A stretch of DNA of 64,000 bases, taken from Thermodesulfobacterium sp. TA1 (GTDB taxonomy: Bacteria; Desulfobacterota; Thermodesulfobacteria; Thermodesulfobacteriales; Thermodesulfobacteriaceae). The DNA is taken from NCBI RefSeq assembly GCF_008630935.1, contig NZ_CP043908.1, forward strand, positions 372,001 through 436,000. The letters are read 5' to 3'. The notes beneath the pieces are model-generated. The model made no database searches, was not told the DNA's origin, and was given only the letters and a program-made list of their open reading frames with translations. The translations under genes and the position numbers were made by a program. Each line of letters begins with the position of its first letter. The stretch's first letter is position 1. This document shows, one piece after another, positions 26,464 through 35,711 of the stretch.

Positions 26464-27876
26464 ATGAAGCATTCAGAACAAGAATGTATTTTTTATCCTT
26501 TTATTATAAGGCTTGAAATGCCTAACCTATTGGGTAGGTTTGGAGAGGTTGTAGGTTTTATCAATAGATTGGGTGGAGAGATAGGAAGTGTAAAATTAAT
26601 CAAAGTTTCTAAGAATAAGGTTGTAAGAGAAATTGAGGTAATATGTGTAGATGAAAGAGAGAGAAAAAAGATTATAAAGGGGTTAAAAGGTTTAAAAGAG
26701 GTAAAACTGCTAAAGGTTGTAGATAAGATCTTTGAGTTGCATGAGGAAGGAAAGATAGAAATGGTAAACAAAGTAGAGGTAAAGGATCAAGAGACTTTGG
26801 CTAAGGTTTATACCCCAGGGGTTGCTAAGGTTTGTTTATACCTTAAAAACCATCCGGAAGAGGTATATAAATACACGATAAAAGGACACACCGTTGCGGT
26901 GGTTACCGATGGGTCTGCGGTTTTAGGTTTGGGCAACATAGGGCCTTTAGCTTCTTTGCCGGTTATGGAAGGTAAGTGCATGCTTTTTAAAGAGTTTGCA
27001 GGGTTGGATGCCTTCCCTTTAGCGATAACTACTCAAGAGATAGACCAGTTTGTTGAGGTGGTAAAACATCTATCTTTAGTGTTTGGTGGGATAAATTTAG
27101 AGGATATTTCTGCCCCAAGATGTTTTGAAATAGAAAGAAGGTTAAGGGAGGAGCTTGATATCCCTGTTATCCACGATGACCAGCATGGGACGGCTATTGT
27201 GGTATTAGCAGGGCTTATCAACGTAGAAAGGTTGTTAAAAAGAAGTTTAAAAGATATGAAGATAGTTATTTCAGGAGCAGGGGCTTCGGCTATAGGTACG
27301 GCTAAACTTCTTTTAAAATATGGGGTTAAACACCTTATTTTATGCGATACCGCAGGGGCTATCTATCAAGGAAGAAAAGAAAAGATGAACCCATATAAAG
27401 AGGAACTGGCAGCACTTACCAATCCAGAAAAATTGAAAGGATCACTTTCTGAAGTTTTGGTAGGGGCAGATGTTTTCATAGGGCTTTCAGCTCCAAACAT
27501 CCTTAAACCCGAAGATTTAAAAATTATGGCTAAGGACAGGGTGGTTTTTGCTTTATCTAATCCCGACCCAGAAATAGCCCCAGAACTTGCCTTACCCTTA
27601 GTAAGGGTCTTAGCTACAGGGCGTTCAGACTATCCTAACCAAATAAACAATGCCTTAGCTTTCCCCGGTCTTTTTAAAGGATTGTTAGAGGCTAAGGCTA
27701 AAAAGGTAGATGAAGAGGTTTTTATTGAAGCAGCCAAGGCTATCGCCTATATCATAAAGGATGACGAACTAAAAGAAGATTATATAATCCCTAGCATTTT
27801 TGATAAAAGGGTAGTAAAAGCAGTAGCTAAGGCTGTGGTAGAAAAATTGACAAAATCAGTAAAAAGTTTAAACTAA
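26464..27876 (+). CDS. Malic enzyme with N-terminal ACT domain
   Basis: Oxidative decarboxylation of malate to pyruvate with NAD(P)+. Residues ~12-85 form an ACT regulatory domain, so an amino acid or other small effector probably controls it. The catalytic part starts at VYTPGVAKVC (about 113) with VTDGSAVLGLGNIGPLASLP, HDDQHGTAIV and the Rossmann motif ISGAGASAIGTAKLL; SNPDPEIAPE and NNALAFPG complete the active site. 470 residues fits ACT-malic enzymes. Cofactor preference is not decidable here. It follows trmO by 21 bases with an AAGGAG site. Confidence 0.92.
   Translation: MKHSEQECIFYPFIIRLEMPNLLGRFGEVVGFINRLGGEIGSVKLIKVSKNKVVREIEVICVDERERKKIIKGLKGLKEVKLLKVVDKIFELHEEGKIEMVNKVEVKDQETLAKVYTPGVAKVCLYLKNHPEEVYKYTIKGHTVAVVTDGSAVLGLGNIGPLASLPVMEGKCMLFKEFAGLDAFPLAITTQEIDQFVEVVKHLSLVFGGINLEDISAPRCFEIERRLREELDIPVIHDDQHGTAIVVLAGLINVERLLKRSLKDMKIVISGAGASAIGTAKLLLKYGVKHLILCDTAGAIYQGRKEKMNPYKEELAALTNPEKLKGSLSEVLVGADVFIGLSAPNILKPEDLKIMAKDRVVFALSNPDPEIAPELALPLVRVLATGRSDYPNQINNALAFPGLFKGLLEAKAKKVDEEVFIEAAKAIAYIIKDDELKEDYIIPSIFDKRVVKAVAKAVVEKLTKSVKSLN
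27847..27874 (+). promoter_or_regulatory. Candidate promoter of the M18 aminopeptidase gene
   Basis: Perfect TTGACA (27847-27852), a 16-base spacer and TAAACT (27869-27874), lying within the last codons of the malic enzyme gene. An AAGGAGG site follows 39 bases later, before the ATG at 27923. Confidence 0.45.
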
Positions 27877-27922
27877 ACTTTATCTTTTGAGATTAAAAAG
27901 TTTGAGATAAAAAGGAGGGCTA

Positions 27923-29344
27923 ATGGCTAAAAAAAAGGTTAGTTCTAAAGAAAAATCAGAATTGATAAAAAATTTGGTCTGGAACCCTAAACATGTGTTT
28001 GAAGTATTGAAGGAAGAGGAAAAAACTCAGGTTGAGTCTTTAAGCCAAAAATATCTTGAATTTCTTTCTCAAGCAAAAACAGAAAGAGAAACTATAGAAA
28101 AGGCTTTAAACCTTTTAGAAAAAGAAGGTTTTTCCGAAAAAGGCAATAAAAAAGGATATGTAGTTTACAAAAATAAACTACTTTTTGCTTGGCATCAAGG
28201 TAAAAGAGGAATAACCGAAGGACTTAGGATAGTAGTTAGTCATATAGATACCCCAAGACTTGACCTTAAACTACATCCGCTTTTTGAAGACACCGATTTA
28301 GCCTTTTTGAAAACCCATTATTATGGGGGAATTAAAAAATATCATTGGGTAGCTCAACCTTTAAGTTTACATGGAATAGTGGTTAAAAAAGACGGTAGCT
28401 TGATAAAAGTGGTGCTGGGTGAAAGGGAGGATGAGCCTGTTTTTACTATCTGTGATCTCCTTCCTCATCTTTCAAGAAAGGTTCAGTCAGAAAAAAAACT
28501 TTCTGAGGCTATCTTAGGGGAAAAACTAAACGTTCTTTTTGGTGGCATACCTTTGGAAAAATTAGACGAAGAAAAAGACCTAAAAGAAAGGGTTAAACTA
28601 AATTGTTTAAGGATTTTACATCAAACTTATGGGATAAAAGAAGAAGATTTCGTGTCAGCAGAGCTTTATGTAGTTCCTGCCGGTAGGGCAAGGGAGGTAG
28701 GTATAGATAGAGCCTTTATAGGAGGATATGGACAAGACGACAGAATATGTGCTTTTACCTCTCTTAAAGCGTTTTTAGAAGTAAAAAATCCAGAATATAT
28801 TAACATTTTGCTTTTTATGGATAGAGAAGAAATAGGGTCTGAGGGTAATACCTCAGCTAAAAGTAGGGTTTTTGAAAAATTTATCTACGAACTTATTAAA
28901 AAACAAGGATTTTCTCCTACTCCTGATGTGTTTTTTGAGGTTATGGCTAATACCCAGGCTATTTCTGCAGACGTAACCGCTGGGATAGACCCTAATTATA
29001 TAGAGGTGCATGACAAGCTTAATGATGCTAAGATAGGTTATGGTATTGCGGTAAACAGGTATACGGGGCATGGCGGAAAATATATGGCAAATGAGGCTCA
29101 TGCCGAATTTTTAGCGCAGCTTTTAAAAAATTGGGATGAAGACGGGGTGGTTTACCAAGTAGTTTCTATGGGGAAGGTAGATGAAGGAGGAGGAGGCACG
29201 GTAGCTAAGTATTTTGCTTCTTATGGGATGGACGTAGTAGATGCAGGCCCACCTTTGCTTTCTATGCATTCACCGTTTGAAGTGGCACATAAAGCCGACC
29301 TTTTTATGTGTTATCGTGCTTATAAAAGTTTCTTTAGACATTAA
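27923..29344 (+). CDS. M18 family zinc aminopeptidase
   Basis: Cytoplasmic dodecameric metalloaminopeptidase (aminopeptidase I family) that clips N-terminal, mostly acidic or neutral, residues from peptides. The metal ligands are visible in VSHIDTPRLDL (about residue 108), GGYGQDDR (about 267), DREEIGSEG (about 300) and the late SMHSPFEVAHKAD. YYGGIKKYHW near residue 133 is also family-specific. 473 residues is a usual length. It has its own ribosome binding site (AAGGAGG). Confidence 0.92.
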   Translation: MAKKKVSSKEKSELIKNLVWNPKHVFEVLKEEEKTQVESLSQKYLEFLSQAKTERETIEKALNLLEKEGFSEKGNKKGYVVYKNKLLFAWHQGKRGITEGLRIVVSHIDTPRLDLKLHPLFEDTDLAFLKTHYYGGIKKYHWVAQPLSLHGIVVKKDGSLIKVVLGEREDEPVFTICDLLPHLSRKVQSEKKLSEAILGEKLNVLFGGIPLEKLDEEKDLKERVKLNCLRILHQTYGIKEEDFVSAELYVVPAGRAREVGIDRAFIGGYGQDDRICAFTSLKAFLEVKNPEYINILLFMDREEIGSEGNTSAKSRVFEKFIYELIKKQGFSPTPDVFFEVMANTQAISADVTAGIDPNYIEVHDKLNDAKIGYGIAVNRYTGHGGKYMANEAHAEFLAQLLKNWDEDGVVYQVVSMGKVDEGGGGTVAKYFASYGMDVVDAGPPLLSMHSPFEVAHKADLFMCYRAYKSFFRH

Positions 29345-29371
29345 TACTTTTGTGGTAAAAAGGTTGAGTTT

Positions 29372-30139
29372 ATGAAGATTGCAGAAGGAGATTATGTTTT
29401 GGTTTTAACCTCAGAGGAAAAAAAATATTTGGTAGAGGTTAAAGAAGGATTTTTTCATACTCATAAAGATTTTTTGGACTTGAAAGATTTAGTAGGCAAG
29501 ACTTATGGAGAAATAGTTTACGGAAAAAAAGGAGAAAAATTTTATGTGTTAAAGCCTTCGCTTTATGATTTTTTGATGAAAATAGAAAGGGCTACCCAGG
29601 TAGTTTATCCTAAGGATATAGGGTATATTTTGTTAAAGCTTAATATAGGTCCAGGAAGTGTGGTTTTGGAATGTGGAGGTGGGTCTGGGGCTTTAACTAC
29701 TGCCCTTGCTTTTATGGTTGGTCAAGAGGGTAAGGTAATCTCTTATGAAAGAGAACTGAAGTTTCAACAAATTGCTATAAAAAACCTTAAAAGACTTGGA
29801 CTTTTAGACAGGGTAGTTTTTAAAAATGTAGAAGTGGTTGAGGCCTTTGAAGAGGAAGAAGTAGATGCGGTATTTTTAGACCTAAAAGAACCTTGGTATT
29901 TAATTTCTGCTGCATGGAAGGCATTAAAAGGAGGACATTTTTTAGGAATACTTGTGCCTACTGCTAATCAGGTTTCTCAATGTCTTTTAGAAATACAACG
30001 TCTTCCCTTTTTAGACATAGAAGTTTCAGAAATCTTGCTTAGAAAATATAAGCCTAATCCCGAAAGATTAAGGCCAGAGGATAGGATGGTAGCCCATACA
30101 GGGTATTTAATTTTTGCTAAAAAGGTGGTTGAAAAATAA
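29372..30139 (+). CDS. trmI: tRNA (adenine-58-N1)-methyltransferase TrmI
   Basis: Methylates A58 in the T-loop of tRNA, a modification important for thermostability. An N-terminal small beta domain (1-65) precedes the Rossmann methyltransferase domain with the SAM motif VVLECGGGSGALTTAL (about residues 96-111), KVISYERE and DAVFLDLKEPW. TATQVVYPKDIG-like ATQVVYPKDIGYI (about 71-84) is characteristic. Last base overlaps the ybeY-pdxJ start, so translation is coupled. Confidence 0.93.
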   Translation: MKIAEGDYVLVLTSEEKKYLVEVKEGFFHTHKDFLDLKDLVGKTYGEIVYGKKGEKFYVLKPSLYDFLMKIERATQVVYPKDIGYILLKLNIGPGSVVLECGGGSGALTTALAFMVGQEGKVISYERELKFQQIAIKNLKRLGLLDRVVFKNVEVVEAFEEEEVDAVFLDLKEPWYLISAAWKALKGGHFLGILVPTANQVSQCLLEIQRLPFLDIEVSEILLRKYKPNPERLRPEDRMVAHTGYLIFAKKVVEK

Positions 30140-31350
30140 TGCCTGTTTCAGTTTTGGTGCTTAGAAGGGATCTTTTATCTGCAGAGCTTGAAAAAAAACT
30201 GGTTGCAAGCCTAAACAAGGCCTTAAAAGAGTTAAAGCTTGTTAAAAAAGAGGTTTCTCTAACCTTAGTGGATAACCAAACCATTTGGGACTTAAACCGT
30301 AAATATTTGGGAAGAGACTATCCTACCAACGTCCTTTCTTTTTCGTTTTTTGGTAAGCAGGACTTAAACCACAAGCTTTTAGGAGAGATTATCATTTCTG
30401 TAGAGAAGGCTAAAGAAGAGGCTGAGTTTTATGGTTTAAACTTTGAAAACTATTTATTAAGTTTAGCCATCCATGGGTTGCTACATTTACTTGATTACGA
30501 CCATGAAAAAGGGGTTTTTTCTCCTTGGCTTATGTTAAGAAAAGAGATACAATTGTTTGAAAAAATAGGTTTTTCAGAAGGTAAAGAGGAGGTTTTAAAC
30601 TTTTTAAAAAGGAGGGAATATATGCCCGCTAAACTTGCGGTAAACGTAGACCATGTGGCTACGGTTAGAGAGGCAAGAAAAGCCCCTTATCCTGACCCTG
30701 TACATGCGGCTGTACTGGCTGAGTTAGGTGGGGCTGACGGAATAGTGGTTCATCTAAGATTAGATAGAAGACACATCAAAGAAAGGGATGTAAGATTGAT
30801 AAAAGAGGTGATTAAAACTAAGCTTATTTTAGAAATGGCTATAGATGAAGGGTTGATAAAGTTTGCTAAAGAGATTAAACCTTTTCAAGTAACCTTGGTG
30901 CCAGAAAGAACAGAGGAGATAACTACTGAAGGAGGGATGGTTTTAGAAGGTAGAGTAGATGAAGTAAAAAAGGCAGTAAAAGACCTAAATAAGGCAGGTA
31001 TCAAGGTAAGTTTATTTTTAAATCCAGAAGAGAAGACTATAAAGCTTGCCAAAAAAACAGGGGCTCAGATTATAGAAATCCATACAGGAATGTATGCCGA
31101 AGCAGAGGATGAGGTTAAAAAAGAGGAAGAACTGGCTAAAATTGAAGTGGCTGCGAGGTTAGCTAAAGACCTTGGGTTTGTTGTGCATGCAGGACATGGT
31201 TTAAGCTACGAGAACATAGGGCCTGTAGCTGCTATTCCAGAAATAGAGGAGTTTAGTATCGGACATAGCATAGTTTCTAAGGCTATTATGGTAGGAATGA
31301 AAGAGGCAGTGAGGGAAATGAAAGAGGTTATTTTAAAGGCTCGGGGATAG
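30139..31350 (+). CDS. ybeY-pdxJ: Fused YbeY endoribonuclease and PdxJ pyridoxine 5'-phosphate synthase
   Basis: One 403-residue open frame with two unrelated enzymes. Residues 1-155 are YbeY, a zinc-dependent RNase for 16S rRNA maturation and ribosome quality control; the HGLLHLLDYDH motif (His112, His116, His122) is present with Asp119 where Gly is usual. Residues 162-403 are a complete PdxJ, which condenses deoxyxylulose 5-phosphate and aminoacetone phosphate: LAVNVDHVATVREAR, HLRLDRRHI and VPERTEEITTEGG are visible. No stop separates them. An AGGAGG site precedes the in-frame ATG at 30622, so free PdxJ may also be made. It could be a sequence error removing a stop, but both halves are intact. 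Confidence 0.9.
   Translation: MPVSVLVLRRDLLSAELEKKLVASLNKALKELKLVKKEVSLTLVDNQTIWDLNRKYLGRDYPTNVLSFSFFGKQDLNHKLLGEIIISVEKAKEEAEFYGLNFENYLLSLAIHGLLHLLDYDHEKGVFSPWLMLRKEIQLFEKIGFSEGKEEVLNFLKRREYMPAKLAVNVDHVATVREARKAPYPDPVHAAVLAELGGADGIVVHLRLDRRHIKERDVRLIKEVIKTKLILEMAIDEGLIKFAKEIKPFQVTLVPERTEEITTEGGMVLEGRVDEVKKAVKDLNKAGIKVSLFLNPEEKTIKLAKKTGAQIIEIHTGMYAEAEDEVKKEEELAKIEVAARLAKDLGFVVHAGHGLSYENIGPVAAIPEIEEFSIGHSIVSKAIMVGMKEAVREMKEVILKARG
30611..30624 (+). promoter_or_regulatory. Internal ribosome binding site before the PdxJ part
   Basis: GGAGGG followed by AATAT and the in-frame ATG at 30622. The spacing is near ideal. It marks the ancestral pdxJ start inside the fused reading frame and probably still works. 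Confidence 0.6.
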
Positions 31351-31846
31351 AACAGAGGTCTTTTATCGGAAATTGAGAGGTTAAATTTTTAAGGTTTTCT
31401 AAGGTTAAGTCTTTAGAACTAAAAAGGATTAAAAATCCTTGAGAAGGGGTTTCTAAAACAGGGATGATTACTACCTTTTTTTCTCCTTTTTCGTAAACTT
31501 TTACTTTTATTTCGTTTATTTCTTCATCTTTTAAGTCGTTTTTATCGATTTCTAAAAGATTAAGCACTAAGTCTTGCCAGTTAGGCATTAAATTTTCTCC
31601 CCAAAACACCCTAACCTTTAGTTTAACCTTCAGGTTTTTGTAAACCCTCTCTTTGTTGCGAATAGTTCCTAAGAAATTAGTTTTGGTTTCTTTGATTTCA
31701 GTAGCTTGGAATCCCGGAAGGTTGATAAAAAATTTCTCATCAGCTTGGTATAAAAGTTTGGGGTCGCAAAAACTTTTTCCTTGAGAATGGTTGGCGAAAA
31801 CTATGAAAAACAATAGACTTATCAAAGAAATTAAAGTTTTTTTCAT
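31328..31846 (-). CDS. Exported protein of unknown function
   Basis: A 172-residue protein with a signal peptide (about residues 1-23). The mature part is mixed alpha/beta with two Cys (about residues 27 and 166) that could form a disulphide. I do not recognise a family. It overlaps the NfeD gene upstream by four bases (ATGA) and its end overlaps the convergent pdxJ part by 23 bases. Being coupled to NfeD, it may act with it in the envelope, but nothing in the sequence proves this. Confidence 0.75.
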   Translation of the reverse strand: MKKTLISLISLLFFIVFANHSQGKSFCDPKLLYQADEKFFINLPGFQATEIKETKTNFLGTIRNKERVYKNLKVKLKVRVFWGENLMPNWQDLVLNLLEIDKNDLKDEEINEIKVKVYEKGEKKVVIIPVLETPSQGFLILFSSKDLTLENLKNLTSQFPIKDLCSIPEPLK

Positions 31847-33132
31847 TGGTCTTTTCTCTTTACTTTTAGTCTTAAGCCGTCTTTTTCTAAAATTACTACT
31901 TTTTCTCCCTTAGGTATGGTCTCCTCTGCATAAGCCTGCCAGATTTCTCCTTCGACAAACACCTTTCCTCCTTGAGGTCCTACTTCTTCTAAAACCTTAC
32001 CTATTTTCCCGATTATTCCTTCTCGTCCTGAAACAGGCTTTTTCCTAACGGTTTTTAAGGCGATATAGGTGATACCTCCTAAAATCGAGGAAAAGATAAG
32101 GACCAAAGAGTATAAAAGAGGGGTTGAAACCTTTAAGGCCGGAGGGTTTTTACCAAAAAGCATAAGAGAACCTAAAAAAAGACAAATCACCCCGGCTAAG
32201 GTTAAAAGTCCATGCGAGGTTACCTGGAGTTCTAAGAAAAAAAGCACACCTGCTAACAAGATAAAAACAAGCCCTGCATAGTTTACAGGGATGATGCTTA
32301 GACCCACCAAGGCTAAGATAAGACAAACAGCCCCTAATACACCAGGAAAGATGCTTCCAGGATGGGAGAGCTCAAAATACAACCCTGCAAGCCCTAACAT
32401 AAGCAAAAAATATACCAAGTTAGGGTTAGTAAGAATTTTAAGAATCTTGGTTTTGAGGTCTTCAGGTATTTTTTCTATTTGGGCGTTTTTAAGGTTTAGA
32501 ATTCTTTTTTCTTCTCCTACCAGGACTTGCCTTCCGTGGGCTTTATTTAATAGGTCGTTTAAATCTTTAGCTATAAGTTCTATCACCCCTATTTGGAGAG
32601 CCTCGTTTTCAGTGATGCTTTTACTTTTTCTTACTGCCTCTTCTGCAAAGGTTTCGTTGCGGTTACGCATCTGGGCAAGATTTTTAGCCCAGGCTACCAG
32701 GTCATTGACTACTTTGTTCATCACCTCTTTATCTGCTTTTCCGGTAAGTTCTACAGGGTGGGCAGCACCTACATGGGTTCCAGGGGCCATGGCTGCCAAA
32801 TGGGAGGCAAGTAAGATAAAAGTGCCTGCAGAGGCAGCCCTGGCACCAGATGGACTTACATAAACTATCACAGGCACTCGACTTTGTAAGATGTCTTTTA
32901 CTATGTCTCTGGTAGATTCAACCAGCCCTCCAGGTGTATCAAGTTCTATAATAATTGCTTCGGCCTTTTGTTGGTTGGCAAGGTCTATGCTATAACTTAT
33001 AAAATTGGCAATAACAGGAGTTATAGGAGCATCTATTTTTACATGATAAACCTTTTTAGTCTCTGCTCCTTTTAGAAAGGAAGTCCATAAACAAACTAAG
33101 ATTAAACTAACTAGCCAAAAACATTTCTTCAT
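31843..33132 (-). CDS. NfeD-family membrane-bound ClpP-class serine protease
   Basis: A 429-residue long-form NfeD (1510-type). A signal peptide (1-22) precedes a ClpP-like protease domain (about 27-200) whose catalytic pair appears to be Ser101 in ARAASAGTF and Lys140 in EVMNKVVND. Four to five transmembrane segments (about 240-365) and a C-terminal OB-fold NfeD domain (about 372-429) follow. In other prokaryotes it cleaves the hydrophobic C-terminus of stomatin-like partners; no stomatin gene is in the window. It overlaps the UDG gene by 26 bases and the next exported protein by four. Confidence 0.92.
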   Translation of the reverse strand: MKKCFWLVSLILVCLWTSFLKGAETKKVYHVKIDAPITPVIANFISYSIDLANQQKAEAIIIELDTPGGLVESTRDIVKDILQSRVPVIVYVSPSGARAASAGTFILLASHLAAMAPGTHVGAAHPVELTGKADKEVMNKVVNDLVAWAKNLAQMRNRNETFAEEAVRKSKSITENEALQIGVIELIAKDLNDLLNKAHGRQVLVGEEKRILNLKNAQIEKIPEDLKTKILKILTNPNLVYFLLMLGLAGLYFELSHPGSIFPGVLGAVCLILALVGLSIIPVNYAGLVFILLAGVLFFLELQVTSHGLLTLAGVICLFLGSLMLFGKNPPALKVSTPLLYSLVLIFSSILGGITYIALKTVRKKPVSGREGIIGKIGKVLEEVGPQGGKVFVEGEIWQAYAEETIPKGEKVVILEKDGLRLKVKRKDQ

Positions 33133-33787
33133 AAAATTTCCTAAATTTTTGTAAATCTTCCCATACGGCTCGTTTTATCCCTGGATTTTTTAACACAAAG
33201 GAAGGATGATAGGTAAAAAATATGTTGATTTCCTTAAGTTTAAAAATCTTTCCTCTTACTAAAGTTAAGTTTTTACCATCTAAAAGGACCTTAGGTGGGG
33301 TAAAACCTAAGGCTAAAATCAGTTTAGGTTTTAAATGTTTTATCTGTTTTAATAAATGAGGTTTACAAGCTTCGATTTCTTCTTGTTCCGGAGGTCTTCC
33401 TCCTGGAGTCTTACATTTAACCGCATGGGTAATAAAAAAACTTTCGCGTTTTAGATTGATGGCGGCAAGCATCCGTTCAAGAAGGTTACCTACTTCTCCT
33501 ATAAAAGGCTTTCCGTAAAAATCTTCGTCCCGGTCTGGATATTCGGAGATTATCATCAAACCATTAGGTTCGGTAGGTCCTTCTCCCCAAACTACCCCTT
33601 TTCTAACCCTATGAAGAGTACATTTCACACACCGAAGGACCTTATTTTGTAATGAAAATAAGGAATCTTCTTCTAAGGGAACCTCTTGTTGAAGAAGTTT
33701 TTTAATAGCTTCAGAAATCGGTATAGCTTGTAATCCTATTTCTTTCAAGTAAAAAAGATTTTTGATTAGTTCTTTTCTAATGTCCAT
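33107..33787 (-). CDS. Family 4-like 4Fe-4S uracil-DNA glycosylase
   Basis: A 226-residue DNA repair glycosylase of the UdgA type, common in thermophiles. The four cluster ligands are in place: Cys53 and Cys56 (CVKC), Cys125 (VKCK) and Cys141 (ACKP). The ~45-residue N-terminal extension is also seen in longer relatives. Motif A reads SEYPDRDEDFYGKPFIG rather than the usual GExPGxxED start, and ITHAVKC replaces ITN; the late TYHPSF motif is normal. Substrate preference may therefore differ. It starts one base after selB ends, so it is co-transcribed with selB. Confidence 0.85.
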   Translation of the reverse strand: MDIRKELIKNLFYLKEIGLQAIPISEAIKKLLQQEVPLEEDSLFSLQNKVLRCVKCTLHRVRKGVVWGEGPTEPNGLMIISEYPDRDEDFYGKPFIGEVGNLLERMLAAINLKRESFFITHAVKCKTPGGRPPEQEEIEACKPHLLKQIKHLKPKLILALGFTPPKVLLDGKNLTLVRGKIFKLKEINIFFTYHPSFVLKNPGIKRAVWEDLQKFRKFYEEMFLAS

Positions 33788-35701
33788 TTAGGGTTTTCTC
33801 AATATTCTTTTATCTCCCACCCTAAGGGTAACCTTCTTTTTGTCTAAATATTCTACCAAAGGTATCAAAAATTTTCTACTCAGCTGAACCTTAGGAAGAT
33901 TTTTAAAATCAGTAATCTCTAATTCTTTTTTCTTCTGAAAGGCTTCTCTCACCAAATTTTCCCATTCTTCTAATATTTTAGCATGAAATACTAATTTGTC
34001 TGTAAGTTTAACTAAAATACCTTCCCTTAAAAGGGTTTGAGCCAATTCTTTAGCAGCTTTATAATTTTCTTTAAAATCAAGAAGGATGGTTTCAAAATCC
34101 CTTGGGGTATAACCTTCTGATAAAAATTTTTCTTCAAGTTCTTTTTTTAGTCTTTCTTTCTCTTCTGAGTTTAAATACTTAAACTCGGTTAAATAAAGAA
34201 TTTCTTTATTTCTTCCTATAACCCCTTTATTTATCAAGTCTTCGAGTACATACTGATAAAATCCCTCAGAAATAAAAGAAGAAATCCTAGCTTTTAAAAG
34301 CTCTTTTGTAAGTCCAGGACTAAAAGGATTGTTGGTATGAAAATTTTTTAAAGTAGCAACGACCTGTTCTTTAAGCTCTTTTTCAGCCTTTTTGCTAAAA
34401 TAAAAAACCTTTTCTCCTTCTTTTATCTTTATTAAGTCATTTTCCAGTTTTTCTACGATTTTTTTGAACTTTTCCCCGAAAATAGAGACCATAATTTGTA
34501 AGTCCTTTTCATAAATCCCTAAAAATTCTCTTTTTTCTACCCAAAACTTAATGAGGTCTTTTTCAGAGGCTTGAGATAAATATTCAAGTTCTTTTCTTTC
34601 CCAAGGTTTAGTCCTTTTTCTACGATAGGCTACAGGGTTTAAAACCTCACCACCTCCGACCGTCTGGTTGGTAGAGGTTCTCCTTAAAATAAACCTATCT
34701 CCTCTCCAAGCAACTACCGGCTCTTGAACAAATATCTGGGCTATATCTGTTTCTCCTGGATTTAGTTGGTCTTTTCCTAAAAGAAAAATTTTAGCTAAAG
34801 TTTCTTTGGTTCCTATATAAAAAAGAAGGGTTTCAAAGTTTTTAATAGGTGGGGTTACACTTTTTAAAGAATTAAGCTTAACATCTAACCACTGAGAAGG
34901 TTTTAAGACTTCAAGGTCTGCTAGAACGTCTCCTCGCTCTATTTCTTCTTTTTCTACTCCTTGTAGGTTAAGGGCTGTTCTCATGCCTGCATAGGCTACC
35001 TCTACATTTTTACCGTGGACCTGAATGTTTCTTACTTTGGTAAGAAGATTTTTAGGATAAACCATCAAGGTTTGGTTAAGGCTTACTTTTCCTGAAATGG
35101 CAGTCCCACGAGCCACCGTTCCAAATCCTTTGATGGTAAAAACTCCGTCTACCGGTAGTCTAAAAGGTTGGTCTTCAGCCTTTATAGAAATCTTTAAGGC
35201 CTTTTCATCTAAGGTTTTGAGAATTTCTTCTTTACCTTGGCCTGTAACCGCTGAAAACTCTAAAATAGGAGCATCTTTTAAAAAGGTATTTTTTAAAAAC
35301 TCTTTTAGGTCTTCTTTTATCAATTCTAACCAGTCTTTTTCTACTAAATCTACCTTGGTTAAAACTACGATACCGTCTTTAATCCCTAAAAGTTCGCAAA
35401 TTTCTACATGTTCTATCGTCTGAGGCATCACCCCTTCGTCTGCAGCTACTACCAACATAACTAAGTCTATTCCTGAAGCTCCTGCTACCATGTTGCGAAT
35501 AAATCTTTCATGTCCAGGAACATCTACTATTCCTACAAGGGTTCCTGAAGGTAAAGTCAGATGAGCAAAACCTATGTCTATGGTAATCCCACGCTCTTTT
35601 TCTTCTTTAAGTCTGTCTGTATCAATTCCGGTAAGGACCTTAATCAAAGTGGTTTTACCATGGTCTATATGACCGGCTGTTCCGACGATGACCCTTCTCA
35701 T
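33788..35701 (-). CDS. selB: Selenocysteine-specific elongation factor SelB
   Basis: Delivers Sec-tRNA to UGA codons next to a SECIS hairpin. The GTPase domain has AGHIDHGKT (residues 9-17), the DVPGHERFI switch-2 motif and TKVD. Beta-barrel domains 2 and 3 follow, then about 250 residues of winged-helix repeats that bind the SECIS element. 637 residues is normal. selA, selD and tRNA-Sec were not seen in the window. It is followed by the UDG and NfeD genes leftward. Confidence 0.95.
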   Translation of the reverse strand: MRRVIVGTAGHIDHGKTTLIKVLTGIDTDRLKEEKERGITIDIGFAHLTLPSGTLVGIVDVPGHERFIRNMVAGASGIDLVMLVVAADEGVMPQTIEHVEICELLGIKDGIVVLTKVDLVEKDWLELIKEDLKEFLKNTFLKDAPILEFSAVTGQGKEEILKTLDEKALKISIKAEDQPFRLPVDGVFTIKGFGTVARGTAISGKVSLNQTLMVYPKNLLTKVRNIQVHGKNVEVAYAGMRTALNLQGVEKEEIERGDVLADLEVLKPSQWLDVKLNSLKSVTPPIKNFETLLFYIGTKETLAKIFLLGKDQLNPGETDIAQIFVQEPVVAWRGDRFILRRTSTNQTVGGGEVLNPVAYRRKRTKPWERKELEYLSQASEKDLIKFWVEKREFLGIYEKDLQIMVSIFGEKFKKIVEKLENDLIKIKEGEKVFYFSKKAEKELKEQVVATLKNFHTNNPFSPGLTKELLKARISSFISEGFYQYVLEDLINKGVIGRNKEILYLTEFKYLNSEEKERLKKELEEKFLSEGYTPRDFETILLDFKENYKAAKELAQTLLREGILVKLTDKLVFHAKILEEWENLVREAFQKKKELEITDFKNLPKVQLSRKFLIPLVEYLDKKKVTLRVGDKRILRKP

Positions 35702-35711
35702 ATTCTACCAT

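Noticed and set aside
27876-27910. AAACTTT/AAAGTTT inverted repeat after the malic enzyme gene as a terminator
   Set aside because: The stem is entirely A/T-rich apart from one pair, the loop is about 15 bases and no T-run follows.
32069-32863. Long open frames on the plus strand opposite NfeD
   Set aside because: They are antisense shadows of a clear, conserved protein and have no ribosome binding site or domain.
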